Below are positions 33,009 through 41,783 of a DNA stretch of 64,000 nucleotides, in pieces (position 1 is the stretch's first letter; each line of letters begins with the position of its first letter). The stretch spans positions 1 through 64,000 of the forward strand of contig CAVQHI010000003.1 of assembly GCA_963712305.1 (NCBI GenBank), in the 5' to 3' direction. A model generated the notes under the pieces. The model was not told the DNA's origin. It worked only from the letters and a program-made list of their open reading frames with translations, and searched no databases. Made by a program: the position numbers and the translations under genes. Origin of the DNA: DATFNI01 sp963712305 (GTDB taxonomy: Bacteria; Bacteroidota; Rhodothermia; Balneolales; DATFMH01).

Positions 33009-34655
33009 GTGCGGTACAGAAAGATTATGATTTTTTTAGTAGTCCTAATCAATATGTTTTTCTCTTCCAGCTGTACCGCTGGTCAGCACAACACATTGGG
33101 TCACGTTTACCCATCTCCACCCAAAAGGTTAACAATAACGGTTAATTACAAGAAGCGTTTTCAGACCATAGACGGATTTGGAGCGTCTGACGCATGGAGT
33201 CTGCAGTATGTCGGCAAGAACTGGCCTGTTTTAAAAAGGAATCGAATAGCAGATCTGCTATTCAGCACCAGTATGGATTCAACAGGGAGTCCGGAGGGTA
33301 TCGGGTTGTCTATTTGGCGTTTCAACATTGGCGCCGGTAGTAGTGAACAGGGTGATAGCAGCGGCATTACAAATCCATGGCGGCGGGCGGAAGGATTCCT
33401 GCAGGATGATGGAACATATGACTGGAGTCATCAAAGCGGGCAACAATGGTTTCTAAAAGCTGCAGTAAAACGCGGTGTTTTCCAATTTATCGGTTTTACA
33501 AACAGCCCGCCTGTTCAGCTTACATGCAATCGAAAATCTTACGGTGATGGCGGCACACATGTCAACCTGACCCCGGATAAATATGATGACTTTGCTGATT
33601 TCCTGGTTCGCGTTATCAGTCACTTTAAGAAACAGGGGATATCCTTTAATTACGTCAGCCCCGCAAATGAGCCGCAGTGGGACTGGGGCAGAAAAAACAA
33701 CCAGGAAGGATCTCCGTGGCAGAATAAAGAGCTCACCGCATTTGCAAAGGTTTTGAATAAGAAGATTATTGACGCGGGATTGAAGACGAAAATTGAAATC
33801 CCGGAATCAGGGCAGATAACATTCCTGTATGGTGACGGGAAAAATGGACGGGATCAGCAGGTGAAGAATTTCTTTTCAAAGGGCCCTGATTTTGTCGGAA
33901 ACCTAACCTCTGTAGCTCATCTTATATCCTCCCATAGCTACTTTACCACATGGCCGGTATCGAAAATGATCGTGGACAGAAAACATTTGTGGGAAACCAT
34001 TAATACAACTGATCCGAATCTGAAATACTGGATGACAGAGTATTGCATCCTCGCAAACAACAAAGAGATCCACGGTCGCGGACGTGATTTAGGGATGAGC
34101 ACAGCACTGTATGTTGCGCGACTTATACATTTTGATCTTACGCTGGCAAATGCATCATCATGGCAATGGTGGCTGGCCGTAAGTCCCAATGACTTTAAAG
34201 ATGGCCTCGTATATCTCGATGCGGGCGGAAAGGGAATCCAGAGAAGCAGTGATTCAAACGCCACAAAACTTGAGTACAATGGTAATGTTCGTGACTCTAA
34301 GCTACTGTGGGCCTTTGGAAACTACAGTCGCTTTATTCGACCCGGTTCAGTACGTTTGTCAATAAACCGTTCGGACAAACTAAATCCGGAACAAACGTCA
34401 AAAGGACTAATGGTTTCAGCTTACACTGATAAGAAAAACCGTAAAATTACGCTTGTGTTGGTGAATTACAGCTCGAATAAACATAGCATTAAACTCGATT
34501 TCAGTAATCTACCTGCTGGAAAACACGTCCTGGAACTTCATCCATATGTAACATCGGCCACTACAGATCTGGCATCCACTCAGTCGTTCAATACTAATGT
34601 GTTTTATGTTGTACCCCCAAAATCAGTGGTGACGTTGACTGGAAATATAGAGTGA
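33009..34655 (+). CDS. GH30-family glycoside hydrolase, lipoprotein
   Basis: A 548-residue protein with a lipoprotein signal ending FFSSSC (Cys 22). The barrel has DGFGASDAWSLQYVGKNWP near residue 55, acid/base E221 in VSPANEPQWDW and nucleophile E344 in WMTEYCIL, with a C-terminal beta-sandwich (~460-548). These match GH30 (the O-glycosyl hydrolase, Glyco_hydr_30_2-like branch). Known activities in GH30 include endo-beta-1,6-galactanase, and the neighbours (GH43 galactanase-like, GH51) favour an arabinogalactan side-chain role; subfamily not determined. GTG 33009 is used; ATG 33027 is the alternative. First gene of a four-gene operon. Confidence 0.85.
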   Translation: MRYRKIMIFLVVLINMFFSSSCTAGQHNTLGHVYPSPPKRLTITVNYKKRFQTIDGFGASDAWSLQYVGKNWPVLKRNRIADLLFSTSMDSTGSPEGIGLSIWRFNIGAGSSEQGDSSGITNPWRRAEGFLQDDGTYDWSHQSGQQWFLKAAVKRGVFQFIGFTNSPPVQLTCNRKSYGDGGTHVNLTPDKYDDFADFLVRVISHFKKQGISFNYVSPANEPQWDWGRKNNQEGSPWQNKELTAFAKVLNKKIIDAGLKTKIEIPESGQITFLYGDGKNGRDQQVKNFFSKGPDFVGNLTSVAHLISSHSYFTTWPVSKMIVDRKHLWETINTTDPNLKYWMTEYCILANNKEIHGRGRDLGMSTALYVARLIHFDLTLANASSWQWWLAVSPNDFKDGLVYLDAGGKGIQRSSDSNATKLEYNGNVRDSKLLWAFGNYSRFIRPGSVRLSINRSDKLNPEQTSKGLMVSAYTDKKNRKITLVLVNYSSNKHSIKLDFSNLPAGKHVLELHPYVTSATTDLASTQSFNTNVFYVVPPKSVVTLTGNIE

Positions 34656-34695
34656 CTGTCAGTCTGCAACACAGGCATTATTAAAACTAACTGCA

Positions 34696-35817
34696 ATGAC
34701 CAAATTATTTGTTAAAAGCGTTTTCTTCAGATCAGTATTCGGGATGCTTCTTTTGCCGTTTCTGTTAGCCTTTACAGCCAATACTGCAAGTGCTCAGAAT
34801 TCATCACTACACGCCTTTCATCCCGGCAAAATCTGGCGCGATACGGATGGAAACATGATCAATGCCCATGGGGGCGGAATCCTTTATTATGAGGGCATCT
34901 ATTACTGGTATGGAGAACATAAAATAGCCGGAAGAAAAGGGAACAAGGCACAGATCGGCGTTCATGTCTATTCTTCCGGGGACCTTTACAACTGGAAAGA
35001 TCGTGGAATAGCTTTGCACGTATCAGATGATTCTACGAGTGATATTGCGAAAGGATGTATCCTGGAACGGCCGAAAGTCATCTACAACAAAAAGACAGGA
35101 AAATTCGTGATGTGGTTTCACCTGGAACTGAGAGGCCACGGTTATTCATCAGCCCGAGCCGGCGTTGCTGTCAGTGATCATCCCGCCGGACCATATCGAT
35201 TCATCAATTCATTTCGTCCGGATGCCGGATCATGGCCCGTAAATGCGACGGAAAAGGATAAGAAACCTGGCGATCATAATTATCTGCAGAGGGATTTTAA
35301 AGATGGACAAATGTCACGTGACATGACCCTTTTTGTCGATGATGACGGAAAAGCCTATCAAATTTATACATCCGAAGAGAATCATACGACTCACATCTCA
35401 TTGCTTACCGATGATTACCTGCAGCCGAGCGGGAAATACAAACGGGTATTCATAAATAGGAATATGGAAGCACCGGCCGTTTTCAAGCATGATGGCAACT
35501 ATTATTTCATAGGCTCTGGTACTACCGGATGGGCGCCCAATGCAGCCCGTTCAGCAGTAGCACACTCAATCTGGGGCCCCTGGAAAGAACTTGGGAATCC
35601 ATGTGTGGGTACAGATAGCGCACTTACTTTTCACTCGCAAAGCACGTATGTATTACCGGTTCAGGGTAAGAAAGATGCATATATCTTTATGGCAGATCGG
35701 TGGAATCCTCAAAACCCGATTGACGGACGGTACGTGTGGTTGCCCATCCGGTTCAATGCACATCACTTTGTCGTCAAGTGGATGGATCAGTGGAACTTGA
35801 GTTTTTTTAATAAATAA
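34696..35817 (+). CDS. GH43-family hydrolase, exo-beta-1,3-galactanase-like
   Basis: This 373-residue secreted protein (signal ~1-34, ASAQ/NSS) has the five-bladed propeller pattern. IWRDTDGNMINAHGGGILYYEGIYYWYGEHK (~46-76) is characteristic of GH43 subfamilies 24/34. Further conserved parts are LERPKVIYNKKTGKFVMWFHLE, SRDMTLFVDDDGKAYQIYTSEEN and MEAPAVFKHDGNYYFIGSGTTGW. Subfamily 24 enzymes are exo-beta-1,3-galactanases, and subfamily 34 members act on other galactosyl or arabinosyl links. It would attack the beta-1,3-galactan backbone of type II arabinogalactan. Second gene of the operon, 40 bp after GH30. Confidence 0.85.
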   Translation: MTKLFVKSVFFRSVFGMLLLPFLLAFTANTASAQNSSLHAFHPGKIWRDTDGNMINAHGGGILYYEGIYYWYGEHKIAGRKGNKAQIGVHVYSSGDLYNWKDRGIALHVSDDSTSDIAKGCILERPKVIYNKKTGKFVMWFHLELRGHGYSSARAGVAVSDHPAGPYRFINSFRPDAGSWPVNATEKDKKPGDHNYLQRDFKDGQMSRDMTLFVDDDGKAYQIYTSEENHTTHISLLTDDYLQPSGKYKRVFINRNMEAPAVFKHDGNYYFIGSGTTGWAPNAARSAVAHSIWGPWKELGNPCVGTDSALTFHSQSTYVLPVQGKKDAYIFMADRWNPQNPIDGRYVWLPIRFNAHHFVVKWMDQWNLSFFNK

Positions 35818-35831
35818 ACAATGGAGTAAAA

Positions 35832-36749
35832 ATGAAGCACAAATATGTATGGTTAACAACCTTAATAATCCCTTTTTTGATTGGAATGAATTCTGAGTGT
35901 ACAAAAGCGCAGGTACTGGGAAAGGAAACAATTTTGGTTTGGCCGAATGGAGCACCGGGAGCGAAAGGAGATACACCGGCTGACAAACCCGATCTCACCA
36001 TTTTTTTGCCCCCAAGTGATAAAGCAACAGGAACAGGCGTACTTGTGTGTCCCGGTGGAGGATATTCGCATGAGGCGATGGATAAGGAAGGATATAAAGT
36101 TGCTGAATGGTTAAATGGTTTTGGAGTTGCCGCTTTTGTGCTGAAATATAGACATGGTGATCGGTATCGGTATCCGGCGCCATTTCAGGATGCCACACGT
36201 GCCATGCGTATTATACGCTACAATGCAAAGAAATGGCATTTGAAGAACAATCAGATAGGAATCATGGGTTTCTCAGCCGGCGGGCACCTGGCATCAACGG
36301 TTGGAACACATTGGGATAATGGAAAAAAGAACAATCAGGATCCACTGGCTGCAGTTGGCTCGCGGCCCGATTTCATGATCCTTGCTTATCCTGTCATAAC
36401 GATGGAAGATTCGTTCACCCACGAGGGATCAAAACATCAGTTATTGGGCAAAAATCCGGATCCAAAACTAGTTGAGTTGTTATCAAATGAAAAACATGTG
36501 ACGCCAAAAACACCACCGACCTTTCTCGTGCACGCGACCACCGATCCTGCTGTACCGGTTCAAAACAGTGTGTCTTTCTATGAGGCTCTTCATAAAAATG
36601 GTGTACCCGTTGAGATGCACTTGTACGAGCAGGGACCTCACGGTTTTGGCCTGGCGCAACAATATCCGTTATTAAAAAGCTGGCCCGGACTCTGCAGGGT
36701 ATGGATGCAGCACCGGGGATTGTTGAATAGTGATGGAACTACTAAGTAA
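35832..36749 (+). CDS. secreted alpha/beta-hydrolase, acetyl esterase-like
   Basis: This 305-residue protein has a signal peptide (~1-27) and the alpha/beta-hydrolase fold: oxyanion motif CPGGGYSH (~73-80), nucleophile S148 in GIMGFSAGG, Asp in HATTDPAVPVQNS and His in EQGPHGFG. This is the acetylxylan esterase/BD-FAE-like group that removes acetyl groups from plant polysaccharides. It starts 14 bp after the GH43 stop with GGAG upstream, so it is firmly in the operon. Deacetylation would expose galactan or arabinan chains to the glycosidases. Confidence 0.85.
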   Translation: MKHKYVWLTTLIIPFLIGMNSECTKAQVLGKETILVWPNGAPGAKGDTPADKPDLTIFLPPSDKATGTGVLVCPGGGYSHEAMDKEGYKVAEWLNGFGVAAFVLKYRHGDRYRYPAPFQDATRAMRIIRYNAKKWHLKNNQIGIMGFSAGGHLASTVGTHWDNGKKNNQDPLAAVGSRPDFMILAYPVITMEDSFTHEGSKHQLLGKNPDPKLVELLSNEKHVTPKTPPTFLVHATTDPAVPVQNSVSFYEALHKNGVPVEMHLYEQGPHGFGLAQQYPLLKSWPGLCRVWMQHRGLLNSDGTTK

Positions 36750-36848
36750 CTTTCCATCAACAGTGCTGAAACCAGGGCAGATCTATCATTCGATAACGAT
36801 CTACCAGTTCGGTATACATAAGTAAGATCCAAACCGCTTTAAACAGCT

Positions 36849-36872
36849 GGTATAGGCGTCCTCGCCTGTACC
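36849..36872. repeat. small inverted repeat with CGTCC loop
   Basis: GGTATAGGCGTCCTCGCCTGTACC; the arms GGTATAGGC and GCCTGTACC differ at one pair. It shares its loop (CGTCC) with the palindrome at 62920-62943, so it is a dispersed element. Confidence 0.6.
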
Positions 36873-36959
36873 ACATGCAATAGCAAAACAGTGGCATGAT
36901 TCAAGTGATGACGCTTGAACCAGCGTTGGGATTACACAAAATCAATAAACTCATTTCCA

Positions 36960-38528
36960 ATGAAAAAGATGAACAAACGAAATAAATGTGGGTATTTACT
37001 CATACTGCTATTTCTTCTATTAGGCCTTGGCTCGGCCAAAGCCCAGCAGAAGGACACGGTAGTGGTTAATGCCGACCTGGGTCATGTGACGATCAGCAAG
37101 TATATCTACGGGCAGTTTGCCGAGGACCTGGGCCGGAGCATCTACGGCGGGGTCTGGGTTGGTAAGGATTCCGATATCCCGAACATTGACGGGATCCGCA
37201 AGGACGTAGTCGGGGCCCTGCGCAAGCTGGATGTGCCCGATGTTCGCTGGCCGGGCGGCTGCTTCGCCGACGAATACCACTGGAAAGACGGCATCGGTCC
37301 GGAAAGCTCGCGTCCCAAACGGGTCAACCTCTGGGGCAACGTGAGCGACAACAACCACTTCGGCACCCACGAGTTCCTGGAGTTCTGCAAGCTGATCGGG
37401 GCCGAGCCATACCTGGCCGGCAACGTGGGCAGCGGGACCCCGCGGGAGATGAAACAGTGGGTGGAGTACCTGACCTATCCCGGGGACACCCAGCTCTCGG
37501 AGCTTCGGGCAAAGAACGGACACCCGGATCCCTGGAAGATCAAATTCTGGGGCGTGGGTAACGAGAGCTGGGGCTGCGGGGGCAACATGACCCCGGAGTA
37601 CTACGCCGACCAGTACAAACGCTACACCACCTACCTGCACAACTACGGGGGCAACCACCTGTTCCGGATCGCCAGCGGGCCGAACGGGTCAGACTACCAC
37701 TGGACGGAGGTATTGATGAAAGACGTGGGCCGGCGCATGAACGGACTCTCCCTGCATTATTACACCATCGCCGGACCGGGATGGGGGGACAAAGGTCCCT
37801 CGACCGGCTTCGGAGAGAAACTCTACTTTAACGGGCTGAAGAAGGCGGCCCGCATGGATCAGATTGTGAGCCGTCACTCGGCGATCATGGATCAGTACGA
37901 TCCGGACAAGCACGTGGCCCTGGTGGTCGATGAGTGGGGGATATGGACCGATGTGGTGCCGGGGACGAATCCCTCGTTTCTCTACCAGCAGAACTCGATG
38001 CGGGATGCCCTGGTGGCCTCAACGACCCTGGACATCTTCAACAAGCATGCCGACCGGGTGCGGATGGCCAACATCGCCCAGATGGTGGATGTGCTGCAGT
38101 CGATGATCCTGACCAAGGGCAAACAAATGGTCCTGACCCCGACCTACTATGTATTCGAAATGTACAAGAAGCACATGGAGGCGACCTATTTGCCGATTCA
38201 CATCAGTTCAGACAAGTACACCTTTGATGGAGACTCGATCCCGGCCATCAGTGCCACGGCTTCGAAAGACTCGACCGGCAAGATTCATATTACGATGAGC
38301 AACCTGGATCCTCATTCAGGTCATACTGTAACGGTAGACTTGCGTGGAGTAAAATTGCACAACGTAACAAATAGTACCTTGTTGACTGCAGATCATTTTG
38401 ATGATGTTAACACTTTTGATCATCCGAATGTTGTCAAACCGGTTAGATTTAGCGGCGCATCTATAAGAGGAAATCAACTAATTATTAAACTACCCTCTAA
38501 GTCTCTAGTTGCCATTGAATTAGAATAA
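36960..38528 (+). CDS. GH51 alpha-L-arabinofuranosidase, secreted, mosaic base composition
   Basis: 522 residues from ATG 36960, where the signal peptide starts (ends GSAKAQ). GH51 signatures: acid/base E202 in FWGVGNESWGCGG and nucleophile E325 in LVVDEWGIWTD, followed by a C-terminal beta domain. It releases alpha-1,2/1,3/1,5-linked arabinofuranose from arabinan or arabinogalactan. Odd feature: codons ~22-443 (37025-38290) are GC-rich (62% in 37321-37380) with many CTG/GCC/GGG codons. The two ends match the AT-richer neighbours (32% in 38461-38520). This points to replacement of the core by homologous recombination from a high-GC relative. Last gene before a strong terminator. Confidence 0.93.
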   Translation: MKKMNKRNKCGYLLILLFLLLGLGSAKAQQKDTVVVNADLGHVTISKYIYGQFAEDLGRSIYGGVWVGKDSDIPNIDGIRKDVVGALRKLDVPDVRWPGGCFADEYHWKDGIGPESSRPKRVNLWGNVSDNNHFGTHEFLEFCKLIGAEPYLAGNVGSGTPREMKQWVEYLTYPGDTQLSELRAKNGHPDPWKIKFWGVGNESWGCGGNMTPEYYADQYKRYTTYLHNYGGNHLFRIASGPNGSDYHWTEVLMKDVGRRMNGLSLHYYTIAGPGWGDKGPSTGFGEKLYFNGLKKAARMDQIVSRHSAIMDQYDPDKHVALVVDEWGIWTDVVPGTNPSFLYQQNSMRDALVASTTLDIFNKHADRVRMANIAQMVDVLQSMILTKGKQMVLTPTYYVFEMYKKHMEATYLPIHISSDKYTFDGDSIPAISATASKDSTGKIHITMSNLDPHSGHTVTVDLRGVKLHNVTNSTLLTADHFDDVNTFDHPNVVKPVRFSGASIRGNQLIIKLPSKSLVAIELE

Positions 38529-38543
38529 ATTGTTTATTTAGAA

Positions 38544-38590
38544 TTGAAAAAACAGCTAAACCTGTTACATTGTTTTGGCTGTTTTTTCAA
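38544..38590 (+). terminator. rho-independent terminator of the GH30-GH51 operon
   Basis: TTGAAAAAACAGC (38544-38556) pairs perfectly with GCTGTTTTTTCAA (38578-38590) over 13 bp around a 21-nt loop, with the T-run built into the stem. It lies 16 bp after the GH51 stop. An ORF over this region is not credible. Confidence 0.88.
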
Positions 38591-38659
38591 TATGGGGTTA
38601 AACCAGGTAATTTTTGCAAGGAATCATTTTTTACTTGCAAAGTTATTTTTTAGTCAATA

Positions 38660-38794
38660 TGTTAGCGTTAACATCATATGGGGTAATTATCTTGATGGTG
38701 GATGTAAGCGTTTTTTTGAATTTTTGGCTCTTTTTTATAAGAAAAAGTATTTTTCTAACTAATTTTTTTTGAGTTTTTGATAAAAGCGCTTACA
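38660..38794 (+). promoter_or_regulatory. LacI/GalR-type operator-like sites upstream of galactose operon
   Basis: Three related sites: TGTTAGCGTTAACA (38660-38673, near-palindromic with central CG), TGTAAGCGTTTTTT (38703-38716) and AAAAGCGCTTACA (38782-38794, i.e. TGTAAGCGCTTTT on the other strand). These resemble binding sites of LacI/GalR-family regulators. They lie 70-205 bp before the epimerase start, in the promoter region of the gal operon. No lacI-type gene is in the window. Confidence 0.55.
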
Positions 38795-38864
38795 TATTTT
38801 ATCAATGACAGGTAATAGATAATACAAACCATTGTAACCTTAGCGAGTGTGATACCAGGTGAGA

Positions 38865-39803
38865 ATGATTGATGGATTTTCAAAATTAATACTTGAAAAT
38901 AAAACCATCAGAACGGTTTTTATTCCGGAGCTGGGGGGTAAAATGATTGAACTATCAAACAAACAGACGGGAACACAGTTTTTGAAGGAACCTGAGCCAT
39001 CCTTTGGTCCCTATCAAAAGGCATACTATGGAGATGAGTTTGAGACGTTTGATGCTAGCGGATTCGACGAATGCTTCCCTACCATATCTCCCTCAAAGTT
39101 CAGTTTTGGCGGAAGAGATATTACGTTGCCCGATCATGGCGAATTATGGTCGCAGTCATGGAAACATGAGAATATTGATGCGGGCATTAAGCTGACCGGC
39201 CGGGGAATTCAAATCGATTATGAATTTTCAAAAGCTATTCGATTAATTGACAACAGTATTTCTATCTCCTATAAGCTTATTAATCGTAGTCAATTGCCGT
39301 TCAATTATCTATGGTCGGCTCATCCCTTGCTTCACGTAGAGCCGGGTTCGGAAATTTTGTTGCCCAAAGATATAAAACAGGTTGCTTTACATTGGTCTTC
39401 AGATGATACCTTTGGCAAACACGGCGACTCTCTCTCGTGGCCTGACCTCATGGGAAAAGACACCAACTATTCTATGATTCCTGATCTGTCTGCCGGCAAA
39501 GCCGTTAAGTTATTCTCGGATCGTCTTCATACCGGATATGCAGGAATCTACCGCAAGGATGTTGACGAATCTTTGATGTTCCGTTTCAATGTTGACCAGA
39601 TCCCATACCTTGGATTGTGGCTTTGTTACGGGGGATGGCCCGTTGATTCAGACGAAAAGCATTTGACCGTCGGACTTGAACCTACGAATTGTAAAAGCGA
39701 TTCCCTGGGGGAATCGGTGAATACCAGCAAACATTCTTATATAGACAGCGGCGAGACAATTTGTTGGGAGTTGGAGCTATCTATCGTACCAGGAAAGGCT
39801 TAG
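38865..39803 (+). CDS. aldose 1-epimerase (galactose mutarotase)-like protein
   Basis: 312 residues, cytosolic, beta-sandwich of the galactose mutarotase-like superfamily: IRTVFIPELGGKMIELSNKQTGTQFL, GFDECFPTISPSKFSFGGRDITLPDHGELWSQSW, YLWSAHPLLHVEPG and the C-terminal GLEPTN. The His of LPDHGELWS, the His of AHPLL and the Glu of GLEPTN are the likely active-site positions. It interconverts sugar anomers to feed galactokinase. The chosen ATG (38865) has AGGTGA upstream; GTG 38859 is an alternative. First gene of the gal operon. Confidence 0.85.
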   Translation: MIDGFSKLILENKTIRTVFIPELGGKMIELSNKQTGTQFLKEPEPSFGPYQKAYYGDEFETFDASGFDECFPTISPSKFSFGGRDITLPDHGELWSQSWKHENIDAGIKLTGRGIQIDYEFSKAIRLIDNSISISYKLINRSQLPFNYLWSAHPLLHVEPGSEILLPKDIKQVALHWSSDDTFGKHGDSLSWPDLMGKDTNYSMIPDLSAGKAVKLFSDRLHTGYAGIYRKDVDESLMFRFNVDQIPYLGLWLCYGGWPVDSDEKHLTVGLEPTNCKSDSLGESVNTSKHSYIDSGETICWELELSIVPGKA

Positions 39804-39867
39804 GATATACAATAATAAGAATATTGAATAATAAAACACGTAATCTTCATTTATACGGAATCGGTGT

Positions 39868-41532
39868 ATGGAATCTATTGCACTAAACTTTGTAGACTGG
39901 ATTATCATAGCCATCTACTTTGGCTTCACTATAGGTATAGGGCTTTATCTAAAAAAATTCACAAAAAACGAGTCTGACTTTTTCCTGGCCGGAAGAAAGA
40001 ACAGTGCCTGGGTCGCCGGACTCGCATTCCTCTCGGCAAACATGGGTGCCCTTGAGTTGATGGGAATGGCCGGTGATACTTATAAGTATGGCATGTTTGT
40101 GGCTCATTTCTACTGGATAGGAGCTATTCCGGCGATGCTGTTTCTGGCCATCTATATGATGCCCTTTTATTACAGTGCAAAAATCAAATCTGTACCGGGC
40201 TATCTTAAACTCCGCTTCGATGAGAAAACACGGGTACTGAATGCCATCTCGTTTGCCATTATGACATTGCTCGTGGCCGGTATTAACCTGTACGCCATGG
40301 CGTTGATCTTTCATACCTTCCTGGCATGGGATTGGAATGTGAGTATGTGGGTTTCAGCGGTTACAGTCGCCATATATATAACAATGAGTGGTCTGCTTTC
40401 AGCAATCTTTACTGAAATCGTACAGTTCTTCCTGATCTGGTTCGGCCTGTTTCTGGTAGTCGTTCTCGGACTGGTTGACGTCGGCGGCTTCCACCAGATA
40501 TTTGCACGTATACCTGATTCCTTTCAGTCTCTTTGGGCCACAGCAGGTAATGCTTCAGACAACGGAATGATGGTCACCTGGGGCGGTATTGTATTGGGAC
40601 TGGGTTTTGTCCTTTCGTTCGGTTACTGGACCACCGACTTCCTTGTTGTTCAGCGTGCTTTTTCTGCCAAAGACTTACGGGCCGCACGTATGACGCCGAT
40701 TATCGCATCTTTCTTTAAGATGGCTCTCCCATTCATCGTTGTAATTTCAGGACTGATTGCTCTTGTACTTGCCAAAGAGACCGGCAGCGGATTCCATCTT
40801 ATTCATGATGCCAATGGTGCCATTAATTATGACTCTGCATTGCCGCAGTTACTCAAGCGGTATTATCCTAATGGATTATTGGGGCTGGGCGTCACGGCGC
40901 TGCTTGCCGGGTTTATGGCAGGCCAGGCTGGAAATATCAGTGCATTTAACACAGTATGGACATACGATATCTACCAGTCGATTATTAAACCGGATGCTAC
41001 AGACAAACACTTGCTCTGGGTTGGTCGTGTAGCAACTATTGTTGGTGTTGTTATCAGCGTAATAACAGCATATTGGGCAATGCAGATGCCGACGATTATG
41101 GATTATATGCAGGCTATTTTCTCATGGGTTAATGCCCCGTTATTCGCTACGATGTTGCTGGGTATGTTTATAACCTGGATTACACCGAGCGGAGCTTTCT
41201 GGGGACTGTTGATCGGCATGGTTTCCTCATTTGGCATGTACCTGGGTGTCAAGTTCGAATGGATTGCTAAGAGTTCAATTACTTTGTCACATGTCGCCAG
41301 CGATATGTCTGCAAACTTCTGGCGTGCATGGTGGGCCTGGCTCATCTGCTTCCTGGCGACAATCATCATCAGTCTATTCACTCAAAAGAAACCAAAGGAA
41401 GAATTGGTGGGACTCGTGAAAGGTTTGACGAACGAAAAAAGCGGCGGCGATTATCCTTTTTACAAAGAACCTGGGTTCTTTGCGATCATCTCCATCATCG
41501 TGTTTTTAATACTGAACATCTATTTCTGGTAA
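39868..41532 (+). CDS. sodium/solute symporter (SSS family), probable galactose transporter
   Basis: This 554-residue protein has about 14 hydrophobic helices. It has the SSS hallmarks ESDFFLAGRKNSAWVAGLAFLSANMGALELMGMAGDTYKYG (~32-72), SGLLSAIFTEIVQFFLIWFG and a conserved TM segment starting ALLAGFMAGQAGNISAFNT. It imports a small solute, most likely galactose or another released monosaccharide, with Na+. The position between a mutarotase and galK supports galactose. This is a different uptake route from the SusC/SusD-mediated oligosaccharide import usual in Bacteroidota loci. It is followed after 15 bp by a tiny membrane protein. Confidence 0.9.
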   Translation: MESIALNFVDWIIIAIYFGFTIGIGLYLKKFTKNESDFFLAGRKNSAWVAGLAFLSANMGALELMGMAGDTYKYGMFVAHFYWIGAIPAMLFLAIYMMPFYYSAKIKSVPGYLKLRFDEKTRVLNAISFAIMTLLVAGINLYAMALIFHTFLAWDWNVSMWVSAVTVAIYITMSGLLSAIFTEIVQFFLIWFGLFLVVVLGLVDVGGFHQIFARIPDSFQSLWATAGNASDNGMMVTWGGIVLGLGFVLSFGYWTTDFLVVQRAFSAKDLRAARMTPIIASFFKMALPFIVVISGLIALVLAKETGSGFHLIHDANGAINYDSALPQLLKRYYPNGLLGLGVTALLAGFMAGQAGNISAFNTVWTYDIYQSIIKPDATDKHLLWVGRVATIVGVVISVITAYWAMQMPTIMDYMQAIFSWVNAPLFATMLLGMFITWITPSGAFWGLLIGMVSSFGMYLGVKFEWIAKSSITLSHVASDMSANFWRAWWAWLICFLATIIISLFTQKKPKEELVGLVKGLTNEKSGGDYPFYKEPGFFAIISIIVFLILNIYFW

Positions 41533-41547
41533 ACGAAAGGAATTATC

Positions 41548-41772
41548 ATGGAAAATGAAGAAAAAGGCATGAAACCCATCTGGTATTTTGTAGGGCTCAT
41601 ATTGTCTCTGATGGGTTTCGTTATCACACTCTCTGGGATTTATTACTTCTTTTATCCCAACCAGAGTCACACGGTGCTGCAGGAATATCATCCCGATTTT
41701 TGGTGGGGGCTCGTCATGTTGATCTCAGGACTGATTTTCTGGTGGAAAACTAAAGACGCAACTGTTAATTAA
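41548..41772 (+). CDS. 74-residue membrane protein between symporter and galK
   Basis: Two predicted helices (IWYFVGLILSLMGFVITLSGIYYFF and FWWGLVMLISGLIFWW) separated by a polar loop NQSHTVLQEYHPD. The start lies 15 bp after the symporter stop with AAAGGAA upstream, and the stop is 11 bp before galK. Tight embedding in the operon supports a real gene. A small accessory subunit of the symporter is the simplest idea, but this is inference. Confidence 0.75.
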   Translation: MENEEKGMKPIWYFVGLILSLMGFVITLSGIYYFFYPNQSHTVLQEYHPDFWWGLVMLISGLIFWWKTKDATVN

Positions 41773-41783
41773 TCAGATAGCAA

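Noticed and set aside
37020..37658. 212-residue antisense open frame inside the GH51 gene
   Set aside because: It is a by-product of the GC-rich core; its protein is low-complexity Val/Ala/Gly/Pro and the sense strand encodes a catalytically complete GH51.
38544..38762. 72-residue open frame after GH51
   Set aside because: It starts inside the terminator stem, is Phe/Lys-rich by AT composition and overlaps operator-like sites.
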